Notes: generated by a model not told the origin, from the letters alone. Shown: positions 1-20,041, numbered from the stretch's first letter. The stretch: 64,000 bases of DNA from Cunninghamella blakesleeana (GCA_017871115.1 JAFCIZ010000008.1:1054001-1118000); one strand, 5' to 3'. Made by a program: numbers and translations.

Positions 1-1181
<1,181 letters not shown>

Positions 1182-2634
1182 TATGAATAATAATAAAAAA
1201 GAGAGGGGTAGGTGTAATTTTTGAAGTTACCTTAAAAAAAGAAAAAAGAAAAATTGAAAAACAATAAAAAATTAAATACTATAGCCCTAGAAAAAAAAAA
1301 TTGAAAATCCGTCCCTTATTTGTTTTTTTTTTTTTGGCTGTAATCACGCTTTATTTTTATGATAAAAAATATATACATGACATTTTCATACTAATATGAA
1401 TAAACTAAAATTAATGCATACCTAATAGTATATAATTCCATTTATTTATTTATTTATCAATATTATTACTATCATTATTATTTTTGCAAAGAAGATATTT
1501 ATACCTTCTTCACAAAAAAATATAGTTTGAATTCAATACTCACATACTATGGAACCCATAAAAGGAAATCACTCAAACTATAATTTATAGTTATTCCTGC
1601 ATATTGGTCATTTCATAGAATACATAGTTATTTATTTTATGTTGGTTTTTATTATAATTCTACAACACTTTTGATTTTAATAATATTTAATGAAAAAAAA
1701 ACCATATACAAAAAACAAGAATAGATAAAATTTATTATTATATACAAATTACAATTTATTATGACATACAAATTACAATTCACTATTATTTATAATCGTA
1801 CGTTTGTTTATTAACTCCATGATGCCTATGTGTTTTACTTTTAATTTTACTATGAATAAGATCCTGACTTTTTAAGTTTACGAGGTCATATTTGTAGTAG
1901 GTATATCTTTTTGATTAAATAGAAATGAGTTGCAGTAAAAAATAAAAAAACAACAGTAATTTTATTTTTAATTTAAATAAGTAGCATTTAAACTCATGCC
2001 TAATATGTAAAAAAAAGCCATTTCTTTCTCTTTTTTTTTTAAAAAAAAAAACGTTAATTTGATAATTATTAATGATAAAATCTATTATTACACTTTTTTT
2101 AATCTGATAAAAGATAGAATTGACAAAGTATAATGATCAAAAATCGGTGAAACAAAAAGTCCGTTTTTTTTTTTTTTTGGCAAATAAAAAACTTTCTTTT
2201 TTCTTTTTCTTTTTTAAATGCTCCTCGAAATGAGAAAGTGGGAGAAAGAAAGAAAAAAATGTGTTAAAAAATACATGTTAAGGGCTCTTTTTCTTTTTAA
2301 TTTTTATTTTTTTACAAGGTGATAAAGAATGTAAAAACTATTCATTGTCTTTTTAAAATATGAGCTAAAGAATTAGTTTCTAGTTATATAAATCCCGTAT
2401 CCCCCGGCTAATATCTTTTAGAATAACTCGGATAAATTATTTACTAAGTATGGTTTAAAGGATAATCAATGATAGCGTATAAACAGTCATTTTTTTTTTT
2501 TAATCTTTCTCTTTCTTTTCTCTTTCTCTTCTCCTAATTTTTATTTTCTTTCTCTTTCTCTTTCTCTTTTATCTTTTTCTTCTTTTAGTCACACCTTTTT
2601 CTTTTTTTGTTTTCTCTATTCTAACATATTTAAT
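1182..2634. other. Divergent intergenic region, ATP1 to Sec14-like gene
   Basis: No gene is seen. The stretch is AT-rich with poly-T and poly-A runs, and a CT-rich tract at about 2500-2600 just before the Sec14-like start, typical of fungal promoters. A short inverted repeat (ATAGTTTGA near 1522 and TCAAACTAT near 1573) could form a hairpin. Confidence 0.6.
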
Positions 2635-3926
2635 ATGAAAGTATTTCGTCAAAAACCAGCTTCAACTTTTGACTCTCCTCCAACTCCTAACCACTCAACT
2701 TCAGAAAAAGAATATAATATCACTTCTGAACCTATATTTACAGTACCTAATAACTATCAACCAGCTACCCATCCTCCTTTAGACGCAACCCAAGAAAAAA
2801 AGCTGGAGCAATTACGTGAATATATGAATACTATCATGTTGGAAGAAACCCATGAATATTATGAAAATGAAAAAAGATTTTTAACCGAAGGTACCTTAAA
2901 GCGATATATGCGTGCGAGAAAATGGGATTATGAGGTAAAGTAACCATTGTGGTCTTTTTTGTGTCACTCTTAAAAAAAAATTTTTTTTAAAGCATATACC
3001 TTATTTATCTTCATGTTTATATAATTTTATTTATTTATATGTGTATTTTTATATTTATATAGGCAGCTAAAACAATGTTAGAAAATACAGTGAATTGGCG
3101 TAGAGATTATCGACCTGATCAAATTGATCCTGATTATATTCGACCCGAGGTAAAGAAAAGAAAAAATATAAACTGAAAGCCAAAATAAAATTAAATGTAG
3201 TAAAATAAAATAAAATGATAGACAAGGGACTCGGGAAATAATGGATGAAATATATTTTAGTCTGAAACAGGTAAAATGTACTATAATGGATATGATAACT
3301 GCGGAAGGCCAGTATGGATCATGCGACCAAGGTTACAAAATTCTAAAGATGGAGAAAGACAAATCAAGAATATAGTATTTAATTTAGAAAGAGGTATTCG
3401 ATTGATGCCTGCCAAAGTAGAAAACATTGCTATCATTGTTGATTTTAAAGATTCTTCAGCTTCACATAATCCAAGCGTTGGTACATGTAAAAAGTTTTTA
3501 GATATTCTTGGTAATCACTACCCTGAAAGATTAGGAATAGCTTTTGTGGTCAAATGTAAGTTATATATATAATAATTAAGCTCGGCATATTTATTTATAT
3601 GTATATGCTTATTTATTTTGCTATTATTATTGATCTTATTACTATTATACATAATAGCACCTTGGTTCTTCTTTGTTACTTTTAAAATGATCTCTCCTTT
3701 TATGGATCCTGTCACTAAAAATAAAATCAAATTTGTATATGATGCAGGAGGAAAATCAGATACAAAAGCAACAACAAATGAATGGGTACATCTAAAGGAT
3801 CATATTTCGAGTGATCAATTAGAAACAGATTTTGGTGGGGATTATCATTTCAAATTTAATATAGATACTTATTGGAAAAAATTACTAGAATATACTGGTT
3901 CTCCTTATAAAGTTATCGATTATTAA
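2635..3926 (+). CDS. Sec14-type CRAL-TRIO lipid transfer protein
   Basis: This is a cytosolic lipid-binding protein of the Sec14/CRAL-TRIO family, which exchanges phosphatidylinositol or related lipids between membranes. Four exons (2635-2934, 3063-3149, 3261-3555, 3658-3926) join in frame to 316 residues. The N-terminal part has the CRAL-TRIO-N helices with FLTEGTLKRYMRARKWDYE, and the lipid-binding domain includes NCGRPVWIMRPR, ENIAIIVDFKDSS, LGNHYPERLGIAFVVK and PWFFFVTFKMISPFMD. These match the usual order GRPV, D-x-x-G-like strand, NNYPERLG and PF-F at the gate helix. The start is the first ATG after a CT-rich promoter tract. Which Sec14 subgroup (CSR1, PDR16 or SFH type) cannot be told from sequence alone. 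Confidence 0.9.
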
Positions 3927-4427
3927 TCAATTAATAATTCTACCATCATTATTTATATATAGATTTTTTTTTATTTTTTTATTTTTTTTAAAAAATTAGC
4001 GTTAGTATATTATCATCCTATATTATTTATCTATTTATTATTTTTATTGTTATTAATGCTAAACATAATAATTATTAATTAATAAAAAAAATATCCATTC
4101 ATTTTTATTTATATGATATCATTATATAATAAAAAAATATAGACAGTTTTAAACTCAGTCAAAATTCACGCCACTAATGTTTTTTTTTCTTCTTTTTCCC
4201 AAATTTTTTTTTTTGTCTTTTTTTTGCCTTATAAAAAAAATTTACTTTATTCATCTCTTTTATTTTTAAAAAATATTACCATTATTACTTTACAATATTA
4301 TATACCTTGACCATCTATTCTTTTTTTTTAAAGGAAAAAAAAGTGGAAATATCACAAAGGATTCCTTTATATTCTTATCTTAGTAACCACTATTATCAGT
4401 ACTCTCCCAGCATCGGGTTTTAATATC
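3927..4427. other. Intergenic, no gene seen
   Basis: AT-rich spacer between two genes on the same strand. It holds the 3' end region of the Sec14-like gene and the promoter of the WNK-type kinase, with poly-T runs and no open frame of interest. Confidence 0.6.
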
Positions 4428-7383
<2,956 letters not shown>

Positions 7384-9847
7384 ATATAATATAATAACTA
7401 TTATTATTATAAGACAAAAAAAAAAAATTAAGCAAGATTATGCTGGTCTTCTTCTTGGTTATATCTTATCTATACATACATTTACATATATATTTATATT
7501 ACTTTATTTATTTTTCATTATTTACTTCGCTCTTTTCTCTATTTCTCTCTTTTTCTCTTGCTTTTCTTTATTGAAGTACCATAGATTTTTTTAAGCATAC
7601 TTCTCACTTTTGTGTTAAATCAATTCTTATTTTTTTTTAAAAAAAATTTTATATTAATGCATATAAAACTTTTTTTTATACAATCTTTTTTTTTTTTTTA
7701 ATTTACTAATATTAGAGAAATGATAAACAATAGCAATAATTATAATATATATTTTTAATAATAATAACAATAATAACAACAATAAACTATATATGTACAT
7801 ACAACTAAACCAAGTTTTTTGTTAATAAAAAAGTTGTTATATAAGAGCATTAACCAGCACGCTAAAATTGATAATAGAAATAGTAGAGATGAATAATAGA
7901 AAAAAAAAAGAAAGAAATTTGGACTGTATACGTGGAAGAACCTTTAATAATTATAAAAAGGAACCATCATGAATAATAAATTAGCATTGCTACTACATAA
8001 GAGTAACTCATTTTTGTTATCCCACTCAACTAAGTTTATATTTTCATACAACTAATACGTAATCAGTTGCCATATTTTTAAAGAATAATTTTATATTAGC
8101 GTATAAACACTAGCTTCATTTAATCCCAAGTTGATTATATGAGAGTATTATAAAAATTTTGATTTATTATTATTTATGTATAAAATAAACCAATCTAAAG
8201 TAAAAATTAAAAGGGATTAATAAAGAAAAAAAATAGTAGAGCAATTTTTTTTTTTTTTTTTTTTTTGAAAATTTTAAAAGTTCAATGACCCTTACATTGG
8301 TTTTTTTGGCGATGGTGTCTTTTTTTTTGTTTTTTGTTTTGTAATTTAATATTCACTGATTTATCCTGGCGCTATTTGACTAATAAAATGTATTAAAAAG
8401 CACCCTAATGATTCCTTTACATACCAACCATGAATGGATGGATTGTCATTATAGATGAGAATGATCTCATAGAAAGTTTTATTATTTAAGATGTATTTAT
8501 ATTGAATAGCGATTATTTTGCTATTTTTATATAAATACTTTTAAAGGAAAATCAGACACATATGGTCAAGTTATAGAATGGTTATATATATATAACATCT
8601 GTAAAAAATGACTTCCATTTTCTTACATAATGTTGTTGATCAATTGATATGCTTTATCTATCCACACACATGATATGTTTCTTTTCCAAATTAAGTGCAT
8701 CTTTTTAAATAGACATTTCCTAAATCGCTCGCTGCGAAGGATATAATATGAACTGTATAATCAGATATTTTTCGGCAATTGTTCACTCAATTCAGCTCAC
8801 TGAGGAAAAGATAGAGTAATATGACTTAAATCTTGATGATATACGTATATTTATTTTTTTATTTTTTATTTTTTGGATATGGTACTAAATTTCCTTTTTT
8901 AATATCAAAAAGTATAGAATTAAAAACTAAGATTAATTATATTATTTTAAGAGAGAGCAAGGAAAAAAAAAAGTGGGTAAAGTAAGAAAAAAAAATAGTT
9001 AGTTGTATTTTACAAATCTCAGCCACTCTTAACCAACTTTTTTTTTAATACAAAGTCCATCAATCTTTAAGCTTATTATACACAATCAATTATTTATATT
9101 CATATAATAAATAAAACAGTATCTCATGTTGAAATTTATAATTAATTTTTTTAAAAAAAATATTTCTAAAAAAATGGACTAAATTTTAAGAGATTATGTT
9201 ACATATGGTGAGCAAACTTTATTTAATCGTCGCATGAAAATAAAAATCATTTCCTTTTATGTGGCATTTAATATATTATTATACGTAGATCTTTAAATGA
9301 GTATGTAGATCATTAGTAAATTCATATTCTTAATATTAAATAAACCAAACTATCTTGAAAGAAGAGTTGATTTTATTTTCTTTATTGAATAATTGAACTA
9401 CGCGCATTATCAATATATTGCTATTACTTTAGATTATAAAAAAAAACAGTTCGGTTTCGGATACTTTTTTCTTTTTTTAGACTAAAATAATAGAATTAAA
9501 ATCAATACATAAATAGGAATGAATCATAAACAGCACTATCTTTTATTTTTTATTTTTTTAATAATAATAAATAAAGTAAATATATATATGAATATGCAAG
9601 TATATTGAAATGAATTTTTTTTATTTATTTTTTTTTTTTTGACAACTTGGTGAAAAAGAATAGGAACGAGAAATGAGTCAAAATAAGAAAAATGGAATGA
9701 AAAAAAATTAGCTGGGATTCAATTGAAAATCTTATTTAAAAAAAATAATAATAATACATTGTGTTATCTTTTTTTCTCTTTTTTTTCCTCTTACTTTTTT
9801 TTTAAAATAATACACAACTCTATTATCTTTTAATAACAAAAATAGTA
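7384..9847. other. 2.5-kb gene-free region
   Basis: No coding exon, tRNA or repeat family is recognised on either strand. The sequence is AT-rich with many homopolymer runs, for example a T run at about 8246-8267. The last 200 bp are CT/T-rich and are the probable promoter of the MTP18-family gene. Confidence 0.5.
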
Positions 9848-10565
9848 ATGTCTTCAACTACACAAACCGAAACCGTTCCACCTTCCGCTGATGAATCAAT
9901 CGTTGAACGTATTGAAGAAGGAGAAATAGATACCACTGATACAGTTGCTCGTTATTTAGGTTATGGTGCTCGTTTAAGAACGTTAGCCAAAGCTGGATCT
10001 CGTTATTTAGCTTATAGTTCAGACGTAGGTGAATCTTTTCGTCCTCTTCTTAATCCTAAATTGGTGACAGCTACTTATATGATATCTTGGACTTATGTTT
10101 TAGGTGATGTTGCTTATGAAGGTTATAAGGCCTACGATGTTGAAAAAAAGGTAATAAAAATAAAAATAAAAAAAAGGTCATTTGATACATGTAAACAAAA
10201 GGAATGAGAGGCAGGAAAATCTTTATGTTGACATTAATAATATTCTTATTGTTATGATGATTATGATTAAATAGCCTTCCGATGAAGTAGGTATCATTGT
10301 GGTTAAAAGAGCTTTATTCCAATCGATTGCTTCCATGATATTACCTATGACCACCATTCATACAGCTGTAAAATATAGTTCCAAGGCAATGAAAAACGTG
10401 AAAAACCCTTTTATTCGTACAACAGGTCCTACGGCTATCGGGTTAGCAATTATTCCATTTTTACCTACTCTTTTCGATGAATTGGTTAAAGAAAATCTTG
10501 ACAAGGTGTTTGAACGATGGGAAAAGAAGGCTGATGTGATTCAAGAAGATAAAAAAGTAATCTAA
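9848..10565 (+). CDS. MTP18: Mitochondrial fission process protein 1 / MTP18 family
   Basis: Two exons (9848-10150, 10275-10565) encode 197 residues of the MTP18 (MTFP1) family, inner mitochondrial membrane proteins linked to organelle fission. Family signatures are RYLGYGARLRTLAKAGSRYLAYSSDVGESFRP, split here by no intron, then LVTATYMISWTYVLGDVAYEGYKA with a hydrophobic segment, KRALFQSIASMILPMTTIHTAV, and the C-terminal PTAIGLAIIPFLPTLFDELVKENL. Length agrees with the family. A short acidic leader (EEGEIDTTD) precedes the domain. The start is the first ATG after the T-rich promoter. Note that the first motif is given only as key blocks: RYLGYGARLRTLAKAG and YLAYSSDVGESFRP. Confidence 0.9.
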
Positions 10566-10895
10566 GCTTTTTTTTTTATTACACTAATAGATTTTTAATA
10601 TAATAGACGGTTATATATATTTATATAAATATATGTAATATGTATTTTTAATTTTTTATATTTTATTTCATTAAATAAATAAACATTTTTTTTTATCGAT
10701 ACAAAGCGATTTTTTTTTAAAAAAATAAACATTGGCAAAATATGTATAATAATTGTGATAATAAATAAAGCAAAATAGTAATAATAATAATATAATTATA
10801 AAATGTGTATATAAAAAAATTGATTGGAAAGAAAAGGTGATGATGATGATACGTAATAAAATTGATTTTCTTCTTTCTTTATATTTTTTTTTTCT
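10566..10895. other. Convergent 3' intergenic region
   Basis: Tail-to-tail spacer between the MTP18-family gene and the TEY MAP kinase. It is AT-rich and holds the 3' untranslated regions of both; no gene is seen. Confidence 0.6.
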
Positions 10896-13613
<2,718 letters not shown>

Positions 13614-14485
13614 CTTGTGTGTTTTTTTAAAGTTTAAAAAAATAAAGAGACAAGAAGAGAAGTAAGAAAAAACCGACTATTGCTACGAAAAAAAAATAAA
13701 TAACAAGCAACAGCCGCCAATGGTTAGCGGAGTTAAAAAATAACTTTAACTATTATTTTTTTTTTGAGAAAGAGCACGTACACATACAAAAATCCTATTT
13801 GCCAACTTGGTGCATAATAAAATAAAATAGAGTAGACTAAAAAAATAATGAGAAAGTTAATTGTATGTGTGGAGAGAGAGGAGGGGGATATTATAAATTT
13901 TTTGTATCCTTTTTTTTTTATTTTTTTGCCTATCGAAACCCTAGTGGAACACACTATGATCAGCATAGAGCATATAATCTAAATAATAATAATCGTACTA
14001 TAATAAAAAAGCCCGATCATCTTTTTTTTCTTTTTTTTTAGTTTTTTTTTTCTTTTTTTCAGGAGGAACAAGAAGCCGAATTATGTTATCATGATATTTT
14101 ATATATATATAAAAGAGAGATAAAGTAATTATAATTATTTAAATAATATTAAGTGTTTGTATTCCATTTTTTAAAAGTGCGTAGATAATTATAGCTAAAC
14201 CAAATGTGTTTTATTATTACCTTTTTATATCAATGTAAAACATAGATCAATCAATAATTATTATATTATATTTTCAAAAACCTATTGAACAAAATATTAA
14301 TTTGAGTCCGGGTTTAAAACTCCGAACAAAGCGATTTTAAAAAAATATATATAACTGACATCTTTTTTTTCCCTTTTCTTTCCTTCTTTTTTCAGACTAA
14401 TATTTTCTTTTATCTTTTTATTTTATTTTATATTTATTGTTCTTTAAAATATATTACATAAACATATATTACATATATAAATAGA
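13614..14485. other. Divergent intergenic region
   Basis: Shared promoter region of the TEY MAP kinase (minus) and the GT49 gene (plus). It has CT/T-rich stretches on both sides and no coding exon that I can support. Confidence 0.6.
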
Positions 14486-16237
14486 ATGAGGGAATCACCA
14501 TCGACTTTATGGAAATTTGCAAAATACTTTTTATTTCTATATACAAGTTTATCCTTATTTTTTACATTTGGGCATTTTTATAATTCACATCCTATAAAAG
14601 AAGTTACTGATGGTAATACAGTCATTCAACCAAGAGCTGGTGAAGATATCATTTTATCCAATATACCACAACATAATAACAATAATAACAATAATAATAA
14701 TATTCATATTTCCGAAGTCACCTGGTCTAATACAAAAGGTAAAAAAAAAAAATCATCTTATATTAAAATTTAACTATTTTTAAACTAAAAAAATAGAAAA
14801 ATAGAAAAAAAATATTTTTTTTTTACTAAGGAAAATATATACACAATATATATGATTTTTTAGGAATCACAGAAACCATATCGGAGTCACTCTTGATGTC
14901 AAAGATTTTTTCAGATGCCATGGGTCCATCAGACTTGAAACCATATTATTTTAAAGCAAAGAAACCAGTGAATCCTAAAGATATTACTCTTTGTACTTTA
15001 GTTACACGTAATCGTTTCCCAGTATTAAGCAGATTAGCCTCCCATTATCAAGGTATAAACAAATAAAAATTAAAAAAAATACACTATCTATAAATGATTA
15101 AGGGCAAAAAAAAAAAAGAAGTGAAAGAAAAAAAAGGAACTTAAAAAATTCTGTATTATCTAAAAAGGATAAGGACTCCGCTCCGATTTGGAAAAAAAAA
15201 GGGAAAGAACCTAAATTTAACTTTTTTTATCTTTTATCCAACCAATTAGGTCCTATTAGTGCAGCCATTCATATAAATGATGATGAAACCAAACAAGAAG
15301 TGATATCGGAGTTGCATGATTATTTTGATAAAAATAGAGATATGCAACAATACGTTAATATACATTTGATTATTGATACTTTTGATAGACAATTTAATAT
15401 GTGGAGAAATGTTGCCAAATTTTTTGCACGCACGGATTACATTATGATGTTGGATGTAGATTTTCATTTATGTACCAACTTTCGCCAACGTATTCTTAAT
15501 AACCCTCAATGGATGGCGATGTTGGATGCTGGTCGTACTGCTCTTGTTGTTCCTGCCTTTGAATATTTACTTCAAGATGATGGTTTGGACGCAAAAACTT
15601 TTCCTACAACAAAACAGCAATTGTTACAATTGGTAGAGGATGAAAAAATTGACATGTTCCATAAATCTTGGTTGAATGGGCATGGATCAACTAATTATTC
15701 TAAATGGTATCAAACGAATGAACCCTCTCTTTATGAAGTTACCGATTATAATTATTCTTATGAACCTTATGTGATATTTAAACGACAAGGATCTCCTTGG
15801 TGCGATGAACGATTTATTGGGTATGGAGCTAATAAAGCAGCTTGCCTTTATGAAATTTATTTATCAGGTATTGATTATTGGGTTTTACCGGAGGATTTCT
15901 TAATTCATCAAACGCATGCTTATCCTGAAAGTACAAGAAGAAAAGAGGTAAAAAAAATTTTTTTTCTTGGTTTCATTTTAATCAAAATCATGTAAAACAT
16001 TCCATAAATATATATGAACCCTTTTATATATACTAAATCTATTTTTATTTTTTATTTGTTTGTTTTTTTATCTTTTTATAGCGTCAATATAATCGTAAAT
16101 TATACAGCAATTTCCGGGAAGAATTATGTTTAAGATATTCTAGAAAATTTTTTGCAAGTGGTGAATGGGAAACTCCTATAGCTGATAATCTTAAAACGGA
16201 ATGTCAAAAAATTAGAGGTTTTAAAATGGCATTTTAA
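14486..16237 (+). CDS. GT49 (LARGE-type) glycosyltransferase, type II membrane protein
   Basis: Four exons (14486-14738, 14864-15052, 15250-15947, 16082-16237) join to 431 residues. A short cytoplasmic N-terminus precedes one membrane anchor (YFLFLYTSLSLFFTF), as expected of a Golgi type II enzyme. An Asn repeat lies in the stem. The catalytic part starts ITLCTLVTRNRF, then AAIHIND, the DxD metal site MMLDVDFHL (Asp216, Asp218), EPYVIFKRQGSPWCDERFIGYG, YWVLPEDFLIHQTHAYPE and YSNFREELC. These are the blocks of the GT49 domain of LARGE and B4GAT1, which transfer glucuronic acid or related sugars. The donor and acceptor in this fungus are unknown; cell-wall or glycoprotein glycan synthesis is inference. 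Confidence 0.88.
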
Positions 16238-17253
16238 AAAAAATTATACATATTACAACTTAAAACAATCATTTATATATATATATATATATATTTATAT
16301 TATATAATTATACATAATCATCATCAACATGGGTATTAGAATTATTCTTATATTTTTATACAAATCAACTAGTATTTTTTACATTTCTACATATATATAA
16401 TTGTTATATCCTTTCTTTCTTTTTTTGTTATTTTTGCATTTATTTTATATAATTTAGAAAAAAAAACTATTATAATTTTTTTTTTATTGTACGTACAAGT
16501 TTGATATTTCTGCATTTGATATAATTTTTTTTAATTATTCATTTAATAAATTTTTTTTTAAAAAAACACATTAAAACTAATTGGCATTAAATAGCTGAAT
16601 TAGGCAATGTCATATGATATTACTATTGTAATCTATTTTTTTAAAAAAAATAAAATGGAAATCATTTTACTTTTATAGTATAGAAAAAAATAGATTGATC
16701 TTATTATGAATATTAGTTTGTACAACACAATAGCTTTAAAATAGGTTATTAAGAAATGTACACTATACTTGATTTGAAAAAAAAACAAAACAAAACAAAA
16801 AGAGTAATCGATATACACAATAAACACCATATCACAAGGATAAAATAACATACGTATATGGGATGATTATTAATAAATAGCTTCAATGGTAATCTTTCTT
16901 TTTAAGCTTAGAGTATTTTCAATATATGAAAACATATAAAAATAATAATACTTATCATCCGATTCCTTATCATTACGAGTTTTCTTTTTAAAATAATTCA
17001 TTATATAATAAATATATGTACATATTATCTTATGCGAATAATTTTAAATTACTGTTATACGTTAGTATAAAAATACAAAAGTTTCTGTATTTCATCCTTG
17101 TTCTTTTCTTTTAAATATATTATGGATGGCAATTTAGAGAAAATAATCAAGGCTAAAAAAAATGTCGCGCTATCTTGAAAAGCCCAAGAAATAGCGCTAA
17201 AACGCTATATAGATGGTATTAATAGAAACGAAAATATTGAATAAATAAATATA
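16238..17253. other. Intergenic, no gene seen
   Basis: About 1 kb of AT-rich DNA after the GT49 gene. A short GC-richer patch near 17160-17205 contains the arms TAGCG and CGCTA around a 6-base loop, and a decayed frame starting MDGNLEKIIKAKKN near 17122 is interrupted by stops. No intact gene is recognised. Confidence 0.5.
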
Positions 17254-17457
17254 AATAAAAATAACTTTGGTTTATACGTTTTACTTTACAAAGAACACAT
17301 TGCAAAAATTAACCCTGCCAACTATATTTTCGAGGAAGGGAAGATTAAATATATAATTGGTCTCATTCTAGATGAAGAAACTTTGTTACTAACAGCAACT
17401 AATGATTTATTCAAGGATAAGAAGTGGCCAAAATTGACTAAGAAAAAAACTCATTAA
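17254..17457 (+). pseudogene. Decayed coding remnant of unknown origin
   Basis: An open frame without a start codon ends at a TAA at 17455-17457. It encodes a protein-like string containing YKEHIAKINPANYIFEEG and LLTATNDLFKDKKWPKL, with a mixed residue composition and more G and C than the flanks. I do not recognise the family. Upstream sequence has in-frame stops, so it is either a last exon or, more likely, a relic of a mobile element. It lies 120 bp before the L22 retrocopy. Confidence 0.3.
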
Positions 17458-17577
17458 TACTATAATATAGTTTAACAAAATTAAATTTAATATAAAATCA
17501 AAATGCAATTTGAAAATATTTCAAGATAATTATTTTAATAAAATAAAAAGGTTCTCATTTTAAGTATATCATCAGCC

Positions 17578-17931
17578 ATGGCTCCTGTCAAGTAAAATAC
17601 CACCGCTGTTAAGAAGTCCAAGTTCGTTATTGACTGTTCTGCTCCTGCTAACGACAAGATCATTGAAGTTGCTGCTTTTGAAAAGTCCCTTCATGACCGT
17701 GTCAAGGTTGATGGTCGTACCAATAACTTAGGTGATGATGTTTTTATTACTCGTGCTGATATCAAGATCATTGTTATTGCCAACTTTGCTTTCTCCGAGA
17801 ATTATCTTAAGTACTTAACCAAGAAGTTCTTAAAGAAGAACCAAACCCGTAACTGGCTCCGTGCTTTTGCTTCTGATAAACAAACCTTCAAACTTCGTTA
17901 CTTCAACATCTCTAACGATGATGAAAAATAA
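17578..17931 (+). pseudogene. RPL22: Ribosomal protein L22 (eL22) processed retrocopy with premature stop
   Basis: A 354-bp intronless frame begins MAPVK and meets a TAA at codon 6 (17593-17595). It then continues open to TAA at 17929-17931 with clear eL22 sequence: KKSKFVIDCSAP, EVAAFEKSLHDRVKVDGRTN, ENYLKYLTKKFLKKN, TRNWLRAFA and LRYFNISNDDEK. eL22 is a 60S subunit protein. The block is much richer in G and C than its surroundings and uses C-ending codons typical of ribosomal protein genes. A-rich sequence follows at about 17992-18012. The lack of introns, the A-rich 3' side and the disabled start point to a retroposed mRNA copy. No downstream ATG would rescue it. The parent gene must lie elsewhere. 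Confidence 0.85.
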
Positions 17932-19077
17932 TTTCATTCTATTCATTTTAGTTATAAACAACAATAAACAACCAAATAAAACGTAATATAATAAAAAAAA
18001 TAAAATAAAAGGCTTATTGTTACTTATTTTAAGATATTAAACAATATAAATAGTATTAATATGTATTATAATAAAAGTGAATATGAGGTGAATTTTTCTG
18101 CTGATAAAAATGGAGTTTGTTATTACTACAAATATAAAATTCCAAAAAGAAGTACTAAAAAGTATGAAAAAAAAAAAGTAAAGTTGTAATAGTAATCTAA
18201 AGCTACTTCCTGGCTATGACAATGAAAGAAGTTCAAGTACAAAAGCGGATGATAAAAATACCAATTTAAATAATAAAAAATATAATTTATAATAAGATGG
18301 ATTAAATAATAATGAAGCAAAGTTCATGGTATAAAAAAGGTATCAGATGTAAGATTTCATATCGTGATAATTATATAACTGCTGCGAGTGGTAGTCTAAT
18401 GAATAATAGATATGGCCGCTGTTTCAATAAAGTATTTAACACCATAAAAAAGTACCAAAAAATACTCAGGCAATCATTGCATGGTAAGCGATACAAATAA
18501 GGAAAACTATATTGATAATGGCGACAGTGTTAGCATAGCATTTAAAAAAAATAACTTTTGTTTAAAATTATTACATGATATACTAATTTATGAAAGAAAG
18601 CTATTAGAGACAAATATGGTACATCTGATTAACTACGAGATATTTTTTGACTATTTTTAAATTAAATAGTTATTTTTCTACAGCTGTTAAATAAAAATAT
18701 ACGTACTTACAGAATAATAGAGAAGATCATAAACAGTAAAGTTATAAGTTTAATTTTTTAATTTTCCTTCAAAATTTCTCAGTTGAGGAAGAAATGAGCC
18801 AGATCTATTAGGTCTATAATAATTCTATGATTTCGTTATTACTATATCTAACTGTTTAATTTTATTTTTTCTATTTTCTCTGCTCCTTTATTGATATATA
18901 TACTAAACAAACAACACATAAAACAAAATGATTAAAACAAGTCATCATAAAATATTACATTTGTATAATACCAAAGAAAAAAACATTACTGAATTACTTT
19001 AAAAGAAAAGCGAACTGTAATCTAAAAGAAAAAAGTAAAAGCAGCTGACACCATACAAACGCAAACGCAAACGCACA

Positions 19078-19119
<42 letters not shown>

Positions 19120-20041
19120 GACTTATTCTTATAAATTATATTTATTAATACTTACTATAGCTTTATTATATTATATTATATTATATTATATCTTATTTAA
19201 ACCTAATTTACCTTGAAAATTTTTAAAAAATTAAAATCAGGGAGCAATCTAGTAGCCATTTTTTCTTGGCCATAAGGTTTAATTTTCTAAATAACATATA
19301 CTAATAGTAAAAGTTTATTAATGTACATCTAATCACATCACTCATTTAACCTCCAATTGGCTGTATGAAAATTTTTTAAAAAGCTGATTTATTATTTTTT
19401 CCAAATAAAATGATAACCCTCTGTCTTTTTATTAACTATCTTTTATTAAAATACAATAGTTAAAAAAAGACTGAAAAAAAGAATATAATTTAATTCCTTG
19501 TAGCCAACAGCTTCCTACTATGATTTTAAAAACAAATTACTTTATAATAAAATTATAGAAAAAAGAATATATGAAAACAAATTGTAGAACCCTTCTTGAT
19601 TTATTTAAAGAAAACTCCGCAGATCCTTATCATGCTTTATTTTTTTTGTTGTTGTTGTTATTACCAAGTTTAATTCAGTAATAAACAAAGTAAAAAAAAA
19701 ATAAGAAAATGTGATTATCATAATTATAATAAATAATTAAAAAAAAATGGTATATATTTATCACGATTATCATAAACAATTAAAGTAAATGGTAAACACG
19801 TATATTTGCAATCAATGATGGTTTACTATCAATCAATAAGTTATTGTATCACATTGGCGGGAAAAAAATTTATAGTGTTTCCAAATATGAGGAATTATAG
19901 AGTTGATTTTTCACACGTTTTATTTTAATTTACAAATAGCTTATTCTTTTTTAATATAAAAAAAGTATAAATATATACATATATTCATTGTTATTGTTAT
20001 TATTACTGAAAATAAATAAATAAAGATGATAGGCTGTTGAT
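17932..20041. other. 2.1-kb region without intact genes
   Basis: AT-rich DNA with a TA microsatellite at about 19081-19116 and a TTATA repeat near 19170-19190. A short frame near 18312-18500 looks like random or decayed sequence. No intact gene, tRNA or known repeat is recognised. Confidence 0.5.

Noticed and set aside
13733..13966. Minus-strand frame upstream of the TEY MAP kinase
   Set aside because: It is a low-complexity hydrophobic reading of T-rich promoter DNA without splice or homology support.
18312..18500. Short frame starting MKQSSWYKKG
   Set aside because: No promoter, no family resemblance, and it sits in decayed DNA; too weak for a gene call.
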